DNA of 64,000 bases. Source: Lagopus muta. Lineage: Eukaryota; Chordata; Aves; Galliformes; Phasianidae. The notes below the pieces were generated by a model. The model did not search any database and was not told where the DNA came from. It worked only from the letters and a program-made list of their open reading frames with translations. Location: positions 10,622,501 through 10,686,500 of the forward strand of contig NC_064447.1 of NCBI RefSeq assembly GCF_023343835.1, given 5' to 3'. The position numbers were made by a program, and so were the translations under genes. This document shows positions 20,664-58,500 of the stretch, one piece after another (the first letter of the stretch is position 1; every line of letters begins with the position of its first letter).

Positions 20664-23600
20664 CAGCTGGAGAAACCATGAGCAGATACAGTCCCGTGCC
20701 CTGCTATGCATTTCTTTCATGTCTCAGCACTAAGGCAGGCAGGCAGCACCAGGGTGAGCACAGCACAGCTGCTGCTGCGATGCACCCACAGAGCACACGA
20801 GCACCAGGGCCACGAGGAACCCATGGTAAGTGGAATGAGCAATGGGAGGCTGAAGGTGCACTGACAGCCTCTCTTTGCCTCATGGCTGGTAAGCAGGGCA
20901 AAGCTTGAGTCCATCTCCGGCAACCAACGTGGCAATTCTCAGCTTCCTCCTTTTTGGGGGTGGGATGAGATCTGTGTGGTGCTGCATCTACAGCCTGGTC
21001 CTCCCACCCTGACAGACGTGGTACTTCCACAGCCCCAAACCCACCACAGCCTCCCACCAACACCTGCAGCCTCTGCTCTCGCTCAGCCTCAGCTCTGCCT
21101 CTACTCTTATTCATCCTCAGTTCTTCCTTGGTTCCCCCCCCACCAAATCCTTCAGCCTTTTCTGTTCAAACTAAAGCCTTCCTCAGCCCCCAGCTCCCTT
21201 CCAACCTTGCACAGCACTTCTGCCTGTGTTAGCACTCAGCCTCAGCTCTTGCTCTGCCTCCGTCAGCCCCTCACATCCTTTCCATTGACCCAAAGCTCCT
21301 CATCCCCACTCGTGGTGAGCTCCTCACTCCCCCCATTGGGCACTGCTCAGATTCTGCACCACTTCAGCTTCCTCTCCTTTGATCCTCAGCTGGTGCTCGG
21401 CTCCCAGCCTCCTTTCCCAACCCTCCTCCAGCCCCAGCTCAATGGATGAGGGCAGCAGCCCCTGAGCCAAAATCTGTGCCCCAGGAAGCAGGGAACGCAC
21501 ACACCCACAGCCAGCTCCTTCCTTCCAACCCTGATAAGCAGGAGGGGAACATTCCTCACCATCAGACGTGGCCTCCCCACCTGGAAATATAAATAGAGTT
21601 ATCAGCAAAGGTAACAGGGAGCAAACTGGTCTAATCTGCAGTAAGAATATATGCAGGCTCCTAGATAGAGCAGTTGGATGCTGGAGAACTGGGAGAAACC
21701 AATGGATTTCCACCACACTGGCAGCATTCCTGTATCAGCAAGGCACTGTAAGTGGGGCCAGCAGTCAAACCCTGGCACCACATGGGAATTACAGACACTG
21801 ACTCTGAGCCAGAGCATCCCATGGGGGTTGAAGCAGCTCCTCACAATGCTGCTTTTGCTCCAGTTTTCATTAGGTACCAGCAGCACGGAAAGCTGCCCCT
21901 CTAGCAACGAGATCCCACTGACAGCCATGTTCCAGCTGGCTTTGTGCTGCACGGAGCCATCGCTGTGTGTGAGCAGGAGATACGTCAGCATTAGCAGCAA
22001 CCTCAGCTTTCAGTCATCTCTTCTGCTGCTTCTCTGTAACACAGCGAGCTTTCTGTGCTGATACAAAACCTCATCACCTCAGCACAAAGCACTCAGCCCC
22101 AATGCCCCAGCAGGGCCAATGGCTGCAGCAGTGGGCAGCACTTAGGGGGCAACGCGGGATCAGCCCAGCAGCACTGTGCTGCATGGCCAGCGTGCTCCTA
22201 AAGGTGATGTTCAGAGCTCTGCAGAGAAGCCTCCCCATTCTGTAGTGAATGAGCCCTGTGGCTGCTCCTCAGTGTTTGAGGCAAAGGCTGTGTATGGGAG
22301 AACCATAAGGAGGGGTTGTGCTGCTTGTACAGCAGCAGCCATTCTTCCATTTTTATCGAGGAGGAAAATGCTCTCTGCTTCCCCAACAACCTGTGCTGAT
22401 TTACTGCTGGAAGCAGAAGGGTACAACCCAAAGAGGGACTTGGGGAGAGAGAGCAGCATCTCATACAGAGGAGTTGTGCTCCTGAAACCAAAACAGAGTC
22501 CTGAAACTTCCTTCACTCCCCATCTCCCACTGAAAGCCACCTGCAGAGCTCCAAACAGCTGAGAGAGGTTGGGGGGGTGGGGGTGAAAAATGAGGCTGAT
22601 TTAGTTGGCCTTATCCCTATGCAGTCTGTTTCTAAAGGGTGGATGGAGAGCCCCAGCACAACAGAGAAAGCAGCACTGGAGCTCAGCCGCGCGGTGGCAC
22701 TGCTCCTCCGGCAGCGGGAGCAGGCGGGGATGCGGCTGCAGCCATGGGAATAATGAAGGGCTGCTCCTCGGCTCCCTCTGCAAGCTTGCTGCATTATTAA
22801 ACGGCAGCAGAAAACGTCGCCGAGCATCTGCACGGTGCTGTGCCCAGCTCAGGGAGGGAGGGAGGGAGGCCCCCCCCCGTCCTGCGGGTTGCACCATTCA
22901 TCTGCATTTCTCCAGCCATTTTTCATCGGTGACAAGAGCACCCGGGTTACATCTTATTACAACCCGGCGTTATTTCCAGCATGCCGATAGGGGAGACGGG
23001 TTACGAAACCAGCACACGCCATCGCTGCCGTAGCGATCAGTGCTCCCACACGGGCTGCTCGCTGTGCTGCTATTCAGGGAGCTTCAATCAGCGGCTGCTT
23101 CTCCCTTCCCTCCTGCAAGCTGTCGCAGCAATCTCGCGCTGTACCGAAGCACCTCGTGCTCTCTGGTCTGCGTGCAGTTCAGTTGCAGTTCCAGCATCCT
23201 TTTGTGTGGCTTCTCTCTCTGGTCAGATGCTCATCGAAAAAAACAAAGTGGGCTTCACTGATCCTCCTCCGATGCCTGCTGCTCTGCTGCCCGCCTCGCA
23301 CCCCTCACGCAGGTCAGACCCCCAAAGCCATTTCTGGAGCACCACATCTAAAAGATGAAACACATCCACGTTTGTAGCTGCTGCATTTAAGTCCAGCATT
23401 GGCTGCTTGGATACACGCACAGGGCTCAGGCTCGTTTCAGCAGGGCCCTTACACCGACGGATGCGATGCCTAACCCTCAATACAGCTCTCTGCAGGCTCC
23501 GTAAGGAAGAAAGAGCAATGCTATTTTTGCTCTTTTTAGCTCTGTGTTCTGAATGGTTTCTCTCATGGGCTGCAATTCAATCCGCAGCCTGGCCTCCTGG

Positions 23601-24440
23601 GAGCAAGACACAGCACACCAGCAGTCACTGCTGCTATCCAGACGGGCCACCGAGCTGCTTTAAATGGGAGAGAAAAGGGAACAAAACTGCGCTTGTGACA
23701 AAGCAAAAGCAAGCTGGTGCACCAGCTGCTATGAGCTAAGGGCACAGACAGGGAGGCTGCAAAGAGAAGAGCACGCGAGGAGTTAATACATGTGGGAGGG
23801 TACAAGGAACCAATACCAGCCTAGCACATACCAGGAAAACGTGTTGTTTACTTAAAAACCCAGTGCACTGCAGAAGTGCTCAATAGCAGCAGATCTATCG
23901 CTCACTGCTGCCCCCAGCAGCAACCATTGCCAACAGATGGTACATTTGTCAATACCGAGCTTCTTTCAAGTATCACACAGATACACGCCTTTGGAAAGCA
24001 ACAGGGAGAAAAAAAAAGCCAAAACCAAACCAAAAACGCATCAACCAAAAGCAGCAATAACAGAACAAGTGACTTTGAGAAATTCAAGCGTCCACAACAT
24101 TGAGAAAAAAAAAAGAACCCAGACCACTCTTACAGTATAAACACAGCGATTCAGTCATTTTTACTGATGGTTGCATTTATGAATTTCATTCTTGTGGGAA
24201 AAAAAAAAAAAGGGAATAAAAGGAAAAAAATTAAGAAAATAGCTATTTATAGAAAACAAAACAAAGGGCTCAAACAGAAACGAATCTGTGCTGATGCTTT
24301 GGATGAGCAGTCCGATGGCATTGAACGTTACCTGTGCAAGCAGGCATGCTTGGAAACCTGTCTGTACTGTAGCTTCAGTTCCACAATTCAGGATTTCTTT
24401 TGTTGGTGGAAAAAAAAGAGCCTAATAGTTTCATACTGTA
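20664..24440. other. Intergenic spacer between the 3' ends of TNFRSF13B and USP22
   Basis: No gene recognised. Positions 20990-21450 are strongly pyrimidine-rich on the plus strand, with recurring CCTCAGCTC-like motifs that create a 157-codon Pro/Ser/Leu-rich chance frame. Positions 22680-23060 are CpG-enriched. Base composition turns from GC-rich to AT-rich at about 23.7 kb. Confidence 0.6.
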
Positions 24441-25012
24441 TTTATTTAATAACTAAAATTCACAAATAAAAAGATACTTGCAAAGTCCTTTAGTTGTGTC
24501 ATTCCCTCCTCCTCCACTCTACTGCTTTCAGATCCATATGCATAAAAAATGGGCTTGGATTTTTTTTTTATTTTTTTTTTTTAATTTTAACTGTTATATG
24601 ATTGGTCGTTGGAGCTGAAGCACCAATGGAGAAGATGCTTTATGGAGATGAGAGTACACCCCCTCGCCTTCCCACACACGTTTTGGAGGAACATAGGAGA
24701 TGTACCAGTGCCCGGACTCCTCTGCTCCCATTTCCCCCACCCAGAGCATTCCTTTCATTGTATTTTTCCTCTGATAAGTGACTGACTGCAGCCTCCTTTT
24801 TCCCCCTTGCTGTCCTTGCGGGACCGCACACACGGTGGACATTGTTCATTTCTCACTCCGCCAGGCTTGGAGCCAGTGTCAAGTAGGTCCTGTTACAGCT
24901 CAGTGCTAGTTGTTTTTTAATGGGTCTTTTTATTTCAGGTAGGTTTGTGTGTCGATTCAGAAGGCTTGCTTATTTTCTTCCTTGTTTATATCTGACAAGC
25001 TGCTGGATAAGG
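24441..25012 (-). other. USP22: Candidate USP22 3' UTR
   Basis: Runs from the USP22 stop to a canonical AATAAA on the minus strand (TTTATT at 24441-24446). Other hexamers on the same strand at 24567-24572 and 24929-24934 could give shorter ends. Mammalian USP22 has a longer 3' UTR, so the true end may lie further left. Confidence 0.4.
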
Positions 25013-48769
<23,757 letters not shown>

Positions 48770-51700
48770 CTATAAAGACAGAAGGGGGAGGGGATGCGTA
48801 AGCATTACTGTATTTAGAAAACAGTACACTTAAATTATTTGCATTTTTATACAATTTCCACGGTGGTGTTAACAGATTTACTATGTATGCTCCAAGTACA
48901 CAACTTTACGTTTAGGTAGGCTATTGGTTTTGATGTACTCAAGTCACAAACTGCCACGAGCTTTCTTAACTACAGCATGATTTGTTTGTTTTTGGGGTTT
49001 GTTTTTGCTGTAAATTCTTAGAGGAACATAAAACTCAAAGTACAGCAACACCAACAGCACTATTTTTGCAGAGGCCATTTTTCCAAACATCACCAAAACG
49101 TGCTCCCTCCTCAAGCTCGTACCCAAAGGCAACAACAACTGATAAACTGCAACAGTATGATACATTAAAATAAATCAGTTTGTTCTGAGGTCATGTAAGA
49201 GGTTTTCCCTCTTGCAGGTCACAAAGTCGAAGTAAGATTTTTGTACTGACAAAATACAACAAATATCTTCCTAAGACAGCCAGAAAAGGAAACGGCCTCA
49301 ATATAAGCCAAACAAAAAGCCAGGCTGTGACACCCAGTACAGACTTTGTGCTTCCTCCTTCCCGTTCAAAACCCGAGATCTGAACAAAACACCCTTGAAG
49401 AATAACTGTGAACAGTGCTAGTTCCACTCGTATTTTAACTACATCACACTTTTATCTACAGCACACATCACAAAAGTCAATTTGGAATAAGAGGATTCAT
49501 CACACCTTAAGTCAAACGTTCAGTAATGCCCACAGATGATTTCTTGTGCTTGGAAACCAAGGTGCTTAAAGGAATGCTCTTTTGTTGCACCACTGAAGAG
49601 AGGTTAGGAGTGGGGAAAGCTTTCAGTCATTTGCAAAGTCTAAGTGAGAAGAAAAACATGCTCAAGTCCTTGAGTACTCTTCCAAAATGTTAATGCCACC
49701 ATACAGGAGTGCTAAACAAGGTCATCAGGTGGACAAGAATGATGATTTTTTAATCAAAAGTTTACTCTGAAACAAGGAAAAAAAAATGCCCTGACACACA
49801 CATACAATTTTGCTGTCAATTTAAAACGAGCGTGGTCCTTTTTTGCGATATAAACAGAATTACTACATAAACCATGAATGAAAAAATGAATTACTTGATA
49901 GAGAACAAAGAATTGCCTTGCCATTCTACAGGAAAAATAAATAAATAAAGAAAAGTATCAGCTGGCAACGCTGTGCTAATTAAAAATGGTGCAGTTCCCT
50001 TGCAGTACACCAGACAGTGCTCAAAGGGCTCTTCAGCATCTTTCAGCAGGAGGAGGTGTGGTCCAGTTGCTATGTTACCAGAGAGAAACGGCACTGCATC
50101 AGCTGGAGCCGCACACTGAGCTGCAGGCGATGGATACAGAGCCCTCTGAAATCTCCTTTTCTGTATCTAATGAAACACAGCCCTCCTTCCAACAGCTTCC
50201 TGGTGCTTCTGTTTATTCACCGTGCAGGACAAAGTTCCTCATGTATATTGCAGTAACTTCTATTGGGCAGAAAGCTCATTGCAATCAGCTGCTTTATTTT
50301 CACGCTGGGAGGCAACAAACGTGTGCACATCATTAACAAAGTGTTAAATAGTTAATTTGGTGTAGCAGTCTGAAAAACAGTGCAATTCTGCAACACTGTA
50401 CACAGTCCTATGTCAATCCACAGTGTACACATCTCTGCAAACAATATCAAGCAGAAAGATGTTCGTGCTATGCAAGTGGAGAAATGTTCAGTTGGTATCT
50501 CCTGCCTACTTCTCTCCTTTATCATCTATTTAGAACTTACTGGTTTTATTTGAACCAATCTGTGCCAACAGATGCTTGTGAGGCTCCCTGGACACGCTTG
50601 AGATGCACCAGGGTATTTTGAGCAGAAAGCTCTCTCCTTATTTCTCTCTGGAAGACTTGGCTACACTGGTTAGCAGCAGCATTCAAAGTCAGCCTGTGCA
50701 GCACAGAAGAGAAGTGGAAACCAGCAGGTCCACCTGGAGACTCACCCTATCTTTTTTTCCCCTTGATATCTAGTAGAAAAATCACAAGTAAAAGCAAACA
50801 CATAAAGGCAGCTTTTTGGAATCATTTATTAAACATCATTTATCACATGCCTGAGGCTGGACCTTGTTTCCCTGTGACCACAAGAAGAATCAATCTTCCT
50901 CAAAGCTTCCACCAGACAACCAGTTACAACTCCATAGGCTCTCTTGCTTTTGCTCTTGATTGGTCTTCGGTGTCAGTCCTCCACAGGTAGAAAAAAGGGT
51001 GCTTCTTATGCTATGGCATCACTTGAATGAAGCAACACAAAACAACCTGCAAAACAGACAAGGCTGAAATGTGAATACCTCAAACCCTTTTAAAAGTAAG
51101 AAAATGGTGAATGTAGTAAAACATGAGAACTTACTTGACTGGAAAGGGAAAAAGGTAAAGGAGCATATATAACTCTTATCCTTAAGAGAGCAATGACTGC
51201 AGCTGCTAAACTGTCTCTCAAATTGACATCTGAAATGGGACAGGTACAATGCACAGAACTACAGCTAAGCTACTGCATAACTAACTGGAGCATCCTAAAA
51301 ACATCAAATTTTGATGCACGTGTACTGAAGAACTGACTGAACTTAGAAAGACACATTCTCTTGCATGGAACTCTTATGGAAAAGGAGTTTTATGGGAGAG
51401 AAGCAGCTAGAAACCAAAGCCCATGCAGCATTCCAATCAATGCAATATTCAGAAAGTAAATGAGTTGTGTCTGCCACACCCTCTCCATTAAGAAAGTCTG
51501 GCAATATTTAACTGGAAGAGACAGCACTGAAACATAACAGACATAAACTAAGAGAAAAAGTGTCAAAATCTTAAATGCAGCAGTCTACTTTTGTATGAAC
51601 ATCAGTAGTGCCCACCAGTATTAATCATCTGACAGTACTTGTCTAGAGGGTGGGCTGATGCCAACGATTCCCAGCAGACTTAACTGCTCTTGTAAGGCTG

Positions 51701-54700
51701 TGGTACGCTGCAGATTTCTGCTGTGCTTTTTAGTAGTAACTTTGTCTCTGATTTTAATGAACTGTTTCCAGAACAAGCAAGATCAACCAGTGAGATACCT
51801 CAACTCTAAATGCAGATGGGTGCTCCTGTGGTAATCCTGTTTTGTACAGAAGCACTACTTTCCTCATAACTTTACAGATAAAAATATAAGTACTGGAAAT
51901 AAATACTGCAGTCAAGACAGGTTTATCCTGCTTGGTATTAAGAAAATATTTGGTCATAATCACCACTATTTCCGCTCTGTCACATGCTAAACAGGCAGGG
52001 TGTAAGCAAAGCAGCAGGAATTCTACTTGTGCAATGCCCTCAGTAGACATAATCCTGTGCAGGAATTTCCTTTTACACTCACTCTCAAAGCCATAAAGCA
52101 GCAGGCTTACCTTTGTCACCTTCAGTTCTTCCATCTTCTTCCAGTACCGGTTTTTGATTTTTCAGATGCTCGAAGCAACTGATCTGCAACGCTGGGCAAG
52201 TGTGCTGCTGTGATGCAGGAACGTCCAGAACAGCAGTTCTGCAAGTCCACCCATGCAGGTGAAATGAAAACACCAACACAAGATAAGGAAATTCCACTTC
52301 TCATGGAGGGCAGGGGGCACTGGGGAGGTGGAAATGAGAGGGCCACACATGAACACAAAAGACTGAAAAGCAATCAGGTGCTTAAATCGCCCCTCTGAAG
52401 AGGTTCGTCTCAAAAGCTAGGATTGATGCTGGGATGGGAAGAAGAACAGATAAACCAGACTGAACAAATATTACTGTGATTTAATTGAATGAAGATCCTG
52501 GAAGCAAAAACGTAGGTCAGCGAATAACGCAACTGTGACATGAATCAGGAAACTGCTCAGCACAACCAGATCAAGAACCTTTGTACATTAAGAACAGGTC
52601 AGCACCACCTGAGCACAATTTGCTGGCCCCAAACCCAACCCTCCCAGTTGCCCATCTGTGTCAGTGAATCCCTGAAGCTCCACCAAATCGTATCAGAAGT
52701 CGGTGCAAGCTGAAGAAGTGCTCACTAAAATATTTAGAGGAAGCAAGTTCAACATAACCCTTGGAAATACAGTGCAGCACAGCAATAAACATCTTTTTTT
52801 TTAAGTTTGTTTTTTACATCTTATGTTCATACAGCAAGAACATATTTATAGTGCATCTTTCTGAAAATGTATCTCAAGGGAGCACTGCCCTACTTCTCAG
52901 TACCTAAAGAGGGGAAAAGAACCCAAACCTCTCGGCTCCCAGGTGGAAACCAGACTGCACATTTCCAGAACGCAGCTGTTACGAATATGGGCCCCAAGCA
53001 ACCAACACACCACTGTTCCATTTGCATGCCAGAAGCAGCATAGCTTCTGCTGATGGGGTCAGTGGTAGCAATTATTCTCAAAAGATGGTCCCTTTTGAAA
53101 GAAAATATACATCTACTAATTTCAGAGAGCAGCAGTGTGCAAATAAACGAAACTAGAGAAGCTTACACAGTAAGAAGCGTGATGTGCTGTGCCACCACTG
53201 GTCATGTGAGCCATCAAAAAACCATGACACTGCACTGGATTTATTCCACAGTACTTCAGTTAAAGAATCCCTTCTCAGTTCCTGCATTGAACCCATACAG
53301 CAGCACAAGCAGAGTCAAATTAGACCTGTTTTGTTCAAAGTATTTTACAAACTCACCGATGACACTCAATATTCGTTTTAATTTGAAAACAGAACCTATG
53401 AAGAAGTACTGCTAATAGAGAAGACTTATTTGTATCCACTGCATTAGGAACTGCGCCATAAATCCCAAGTTTACCTGCACCTGCAGAGGCAGAACAACAA
53501 TCGCATCAGAAAAAGCTTTCTGGAGAAAAAAGACATCTCTCAGGAAAAACAGCATTTGTATTCTAAATGAAAATCCGTCTTTATTCTTCCAATTTCTGGC
53601 AGAAGATTTTGGATCACTGTATAGTTTTCATTACTTTTGAAATAAATTACTTACTAGAAAAAAGTTTGCTCATGTGTACAGAAATAAACTGTCCTTGATT
53701 CCATCTCCAACAGAAAACTCTGAGGTCCAGCTACAAGAGATAGCACACTGGAGAAGAGAATGCTGTGCCATGAAGGGCACACGTACAGCAAAGTCATTAA
53801 CTGCTGAAGTTGAACAGAGTGCTCTTCCTTGCCTGTATCATCAGTATTAGGAGACAGAGACTACTTAGATGGACGCATCACTCAACCTGCAAAGTTCTCT
53901 GTTTTGGTATGTCAGTGCTGTACAGCAAGTGGAATCAACCTCATTACTTGTCTGTTTACCCTATTACCAAAACTACTCAGCGAGAAAGGAGGCTTGGTCA
54001 ATTCATTACCAGGGATTAACCAAATGTGACTCCTTCTGCAGCTGAGTAACTACCAACTCAAAATAAAATCCAACCAATGAAAACAGACCACAAAAACACA
54101 CCAGGAAATACATCCTATGCACCAAAGCTGTGACCTTCACAACATGTTCTGCAGTTCACTGCAGGTTGTTCTTTTTCCCCCGGTTGTTTGCTTTTGTCGT
54201 TGTTGGTTTTGCTTGTTTGTAAGATCCTGGCCAAGAGTTGTTTTGCTTTTAGAAAGAGGCACTTGCTCACCTTTCACACTGCCAAACGGTTCAAACACAG
54301 TAAGATAAAACAGAACACATATGAGCAATGTGTCAGATTGTATTTCCCAGTTAGGCTGTAAGACAGATCTCCCATTAAGTGTCAGGCCAGAGAAGCAGCA
54401 CTGAAACATGTGCTCAATTGTTTCATTCAGGTTCACATGACAACCCAAAGTCTTTTGGCAATAACTTCTGGCACATTTCTGTGCAACTGGGACAGCTCCA
54501 TAGTGACCTCAGCATTCACGCAGACGTTCCCAATTCATCCCTTTTTATTCTGTGTGAGGAACGCCATTCAAAATTTCCCATTTCCACATTTTCCTCCTTA
54601 AAATGCCTGAAAAAAAAGTTAAGTTACCAATAAGTCACAGCCTACCTACATTAACTCGTCCAGACACACCCACAGCAACGGTGGTGTCTCAGCAACAGAG

Positions 54701-55139
54701 CTGAATTCAATTACATTCAGTGCAGATCCTGCCTCTCCTGACTGCATTGATCGCATTTGGCATTTTTATTTAACAGCTTCAAAATAAAATCACATGAAAT
54801 AGACCTACGGAAGTGATACACTACATCAAAGTAGTTAAAATGTAATGGGAAGACAGAACAACAATTCAAAAGCAACTCAGTATACAGGAGAATCTATGTG
54901 AAATTAAGTTCAATTAAAAAAATACGGTGTAGGAAATGAGAAAATTTAAGTTCACAAAGAGGAAATAAGAAGCAACAGCTATGATAGCAATCCAACCTAA
55001 GTGACATAATCCTGCACTGAAGGGGCAAATGGAACACTGTGAAACTCAACAAGCTTCTGACGAGGCTGAGAGGAGGTTACTCTGCCCTGCTGACACAGTA
55101 AGGCTCTCGCTGATGATGCCTGGAATAGAGCGCCCAATT

Positions 55140-55500
55140 TAAGAGATCTATTCAACCCAAGGAGAAGGCAAGAACAGGAGTGAAAATTTGCATGAAATTA
55201 ATACATGAGATTTGAGAAACTAACTGAAGAACCCACTGGTTGAGTCAGTTAATTAAAAAGATAGTGCCAATGGAGGAACAGACAGGCTGACAATTTTCAA
55301 ATACGTGAAAGGCAACTGCAAAGAAGACTGTAATTAACTCTTGTGGCCTATCCAAGCTATAATAAAAAAAAGACTGCGCTCACAAGAAGTGAAATTTAAT
55401 TAGATATTAAAAATAATTGTTTCACAGTTAGAAAACATTGCAACAGGGGAGTCCGGGACTCCCTGCAGTTGGAGCTGTTGAGAAGCAGCTCTCAGTTGTC
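55140..55500 (+). mobile_element. Old CR1/L2-like LINE 3' relic
   Basis: ATTTTCAAATACGTGAAAGG, then AATTAACTCTTGTGGCC, AAGTGAAATTTAATTAGATA and ATAATTGTTTCACAGTTAGA, then GGAGTCCGGGACTCCCTGCA. These follow in the same order the 3' blocks of CR1/L2-clade elements (caaatac.tgaaaggc, then gaaattta...gatatta, then ttcacagttaga, then gagtctcc.tccctg). It is much more degraded than the CR1 tails elsewhere in the window. Confidence 0.55.
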
Positions 55501-58500
55501 AGTAATGGCCTCGTACACCTGACCCAGACTAAGAGAAGGCATGAAGTGACCCCTCCACCTTTTCATCGAGCTGTTCACATATCCAGATTAATAGTACAGC
55601 ACGACACAGAACGGAGCAACCACCTCTGACAAGGTGGGAAAGGCAGGGCATTTTCACCTGACAGCTCATTCAAACTCACAGCTAAGCAATGCCAAAGGGG
55701 ATGCTCCCGCCGCACCGAGCTGGCACCTGACTCCATGGTGAAATGGTTTAATGTGCCAGTCTGGCAGAAAAAGCAGCCTCACCTTGAAAGGGTCTGCATC
55801 ACCTGCAGACAGTGATGAGCTTTTGATCCTTCAAGCAGGTTCGAGCAGCTCAGCAGAGGTCAGAGCAAAAAGCCACGGCCGCAGCCAGGAGGGGCTGCAG
55901 AAATGTCAGTTCCAGAGGCAGCCAACCCTCCTGCCCCCAGAACACCTCTGCTGCAACACACCTCCAGTGCAGGCAACTGTCAGACGCTGCAGTCTGAGCA
56001 GCAAAACAGCCACAGCCTGAATGCACACGTAGCTATTCCTACCATAAGGCCCTGGAAAGCAAAATTAACTGCCCTGCTTCCAGGAAAGGACAGAGAACCT
56101 CTGCTGCTATAGAATCAGGCCTTCTAACTATTCTCAATGCCACTTTTAGGCTGCACTGATACTTTGCATGAGCTTTTGCATTTGTGGCTCAGCACATCAT
56201 TCATTTTAGTAATGCAAGAATAAAGTCAGAGGATAATACAAAAATCAGTCAGCATCAGATCTGGTACTTCATTTCCTTCCTGTCATACCTGCTCGTGTGG
56301 ATCAACGAAAAAGTTTGCATTTATGAGCAGTGCTATAAATCAGCTCCATAGGAGCTCAGCAGCAGCTGTGAATCATACTGTACTTCCAATTAAAAGCAGT
56401 GGTGTAATATTTGAACAAAACTGCAGTCAAGCTCAGCATAGCAGATATGGATTTGTGGCTTATTTGAACATAGAATTGCTAGCAATGATATGGGAATAAA
56501 CAGCAGCAAATGATTATATGAGATTCAGTACAATGTCTACCAAAGAGGGTTTACCAGAGGTTCTGTCTCAAAGAGACAGGTTGGTCTTTCACCACCACCC
56601 CCCCACAGGCCAAGCAACTTATAACCAAACAAATGAAAAAGCACAGTGTTTCAGACTATTGTTGCACAGATGAAATACGCTCCAAACCAGACGCTGATTC
56701 CAGAGATGCCCAGAACAGAAGGCGATGCCAAAAAATGAACCACAACCCAGACGAGTTCCCATTCTTCGCCATTGGCATGCTGCCTCTGATTTCACTGCCC
56801 TGTAGATACTAAAGGTGACTTTAGTGGTGGCTTCAGTATTCCAGGAGCGATTTCCACGATGTGAAGCTATGTTGTTCCTGGTAAAGCAATGGCTGCCTTG
56901 TATTTTAAGTATGAAGAATAATCCGAACTTAGAGCCAGGCAAAGGCCTTTAAATAAACTTGGGAAACAGTTTAATCCACCCCTACATAAAGGCTTTCTTC
57001 TTCCTAAGAAAAATGATAGCTTTTATGCCTGTCATTTATTGTCTTCAGCATTTTTGCTGACCATCTGCATCACAAAATTATTTTTATCTCAGGCATCAAG
57101 AACCAATGCATCATGCTCTTAAAAAATAAAAAAGCTATACAGCACAGACTCACTTGTGGCAATCATCTCCATCTAGTTGACTCCCCCAGTCAAAACGAGC
57201 AAAACAGAGAAGACATTAAATTCTGCAGCAGAACTTGCACTAAACTTCCCTGAATTTCTTCAGTGGGTCTTGATATGCCAAGTAATTTTGTCTGTAGGGC
57301 TTTGACTTGATCCAATCTCTGCCGAGATCTCTTAGCAGGGAGCGAAGCACACTGAGGAATGAACACATGTAATCTGGATCCCAAGCTGTCACAATATGCA
57401 ACAGCAGAAAAATGCCTTTCAAACATGGCACCAGAAATTATCACACAGTGCTCTAATAGTCAGCAGTGTCTCTGATTATCTGAGCCCCACGACACCTAAA
57501 GGTCAATCAGCAGGAGGACAAAATGGAATACGATGCAGTCCCAGCAGATGCCGTCCCACCGAGAGCTGCAGTGGCTATCTGTGCCCACATGATGCGCCCC
57601 ATGCAGGTACATGCACTGCATAACACACCTTGACTTAGCAGTGAAACCAGACCCCTACAACCACAGTGCTCGTTGCACACTGAGCTGTACAGAGCTAAAT
57701 GAATTTGAATGAACTGAATAAAGGCACAGAGAAGCCCTAAAGCAATGATGAAACTCAGGGAGGAGCTTGTCCCATCTCAAACACCGTGCAGCACAAAGTT
57801 TAAGACAAATGTCCCACAAATCAGAGCACGGGAAGAATGATTATCTGCTAACTGGAGGAAGCTCAGAGAGAAGAGACATTCAGCATCTAAAAAAAAATAA
57901 AAACAGCAGAGAGTGAAGAGCTGTGCTTGTCAGAACACTGAATGACTGATCCAGAGCTTTAAGACAACTGGCCTTTAGACGCCAGATAGGTTGTAAACAT
58001 ATCTTCTGAAAGGTCTATATGGCAACATGATGGCAAAGAAAAAAAGTCTATCAACAAAATTAAATACATCAAAACGTAGTGCAGAATTAAATATTCGCTT
58101 TGCCCTTCCTCAAAACAGTGAAACTCAAAGCTCAGTTTGATCTTGTATGAGCGGCACAGAAGCGTAAGACTTGCAGTGAGAATCCTGTGCAGATGGCATC
58201 CTTAAAGAACAAGAGGTACTCCCACCAAACTGACAAAATCAAATTCACACCCGCAGCCGTCCTTTCCCCCCAATATCACACCATATGCTGCCTACAAGTT
58301 TTTACCCTTCCTCAAAACAGATTTCACAAATTAATAACTGAAGGAGGAGGATAACTGCCAATGAAGTTTAATGCACCCAGATATATCAATATGCACAAAT
58401 TATTGTCGAACTGGCGCAGAGCTATTCCAGCAATCCACGGCACACAAACCGTGCCACATGCTGTTTATGCACAGTACTCGTTTTGGTATATACTGCATCT

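Noticed and set aside
52930..52965. Minus-strand STWEP pentapeptide, identical to part of expected USP22 exon 4 (FSTWEPTKRELELL)
   Set aside because: The residues on both sides (SLV before, RGLGSF after) do not match, there is no proper exon boundary, and the match is only five residues.
57190..57444. 84-codon minus-strand frame with protein-like text (QTKLLGISRPTEEIQ)
   Set aside because: Could be decayed retroelement sequence, but no family could be recognised and the flanks give no support.
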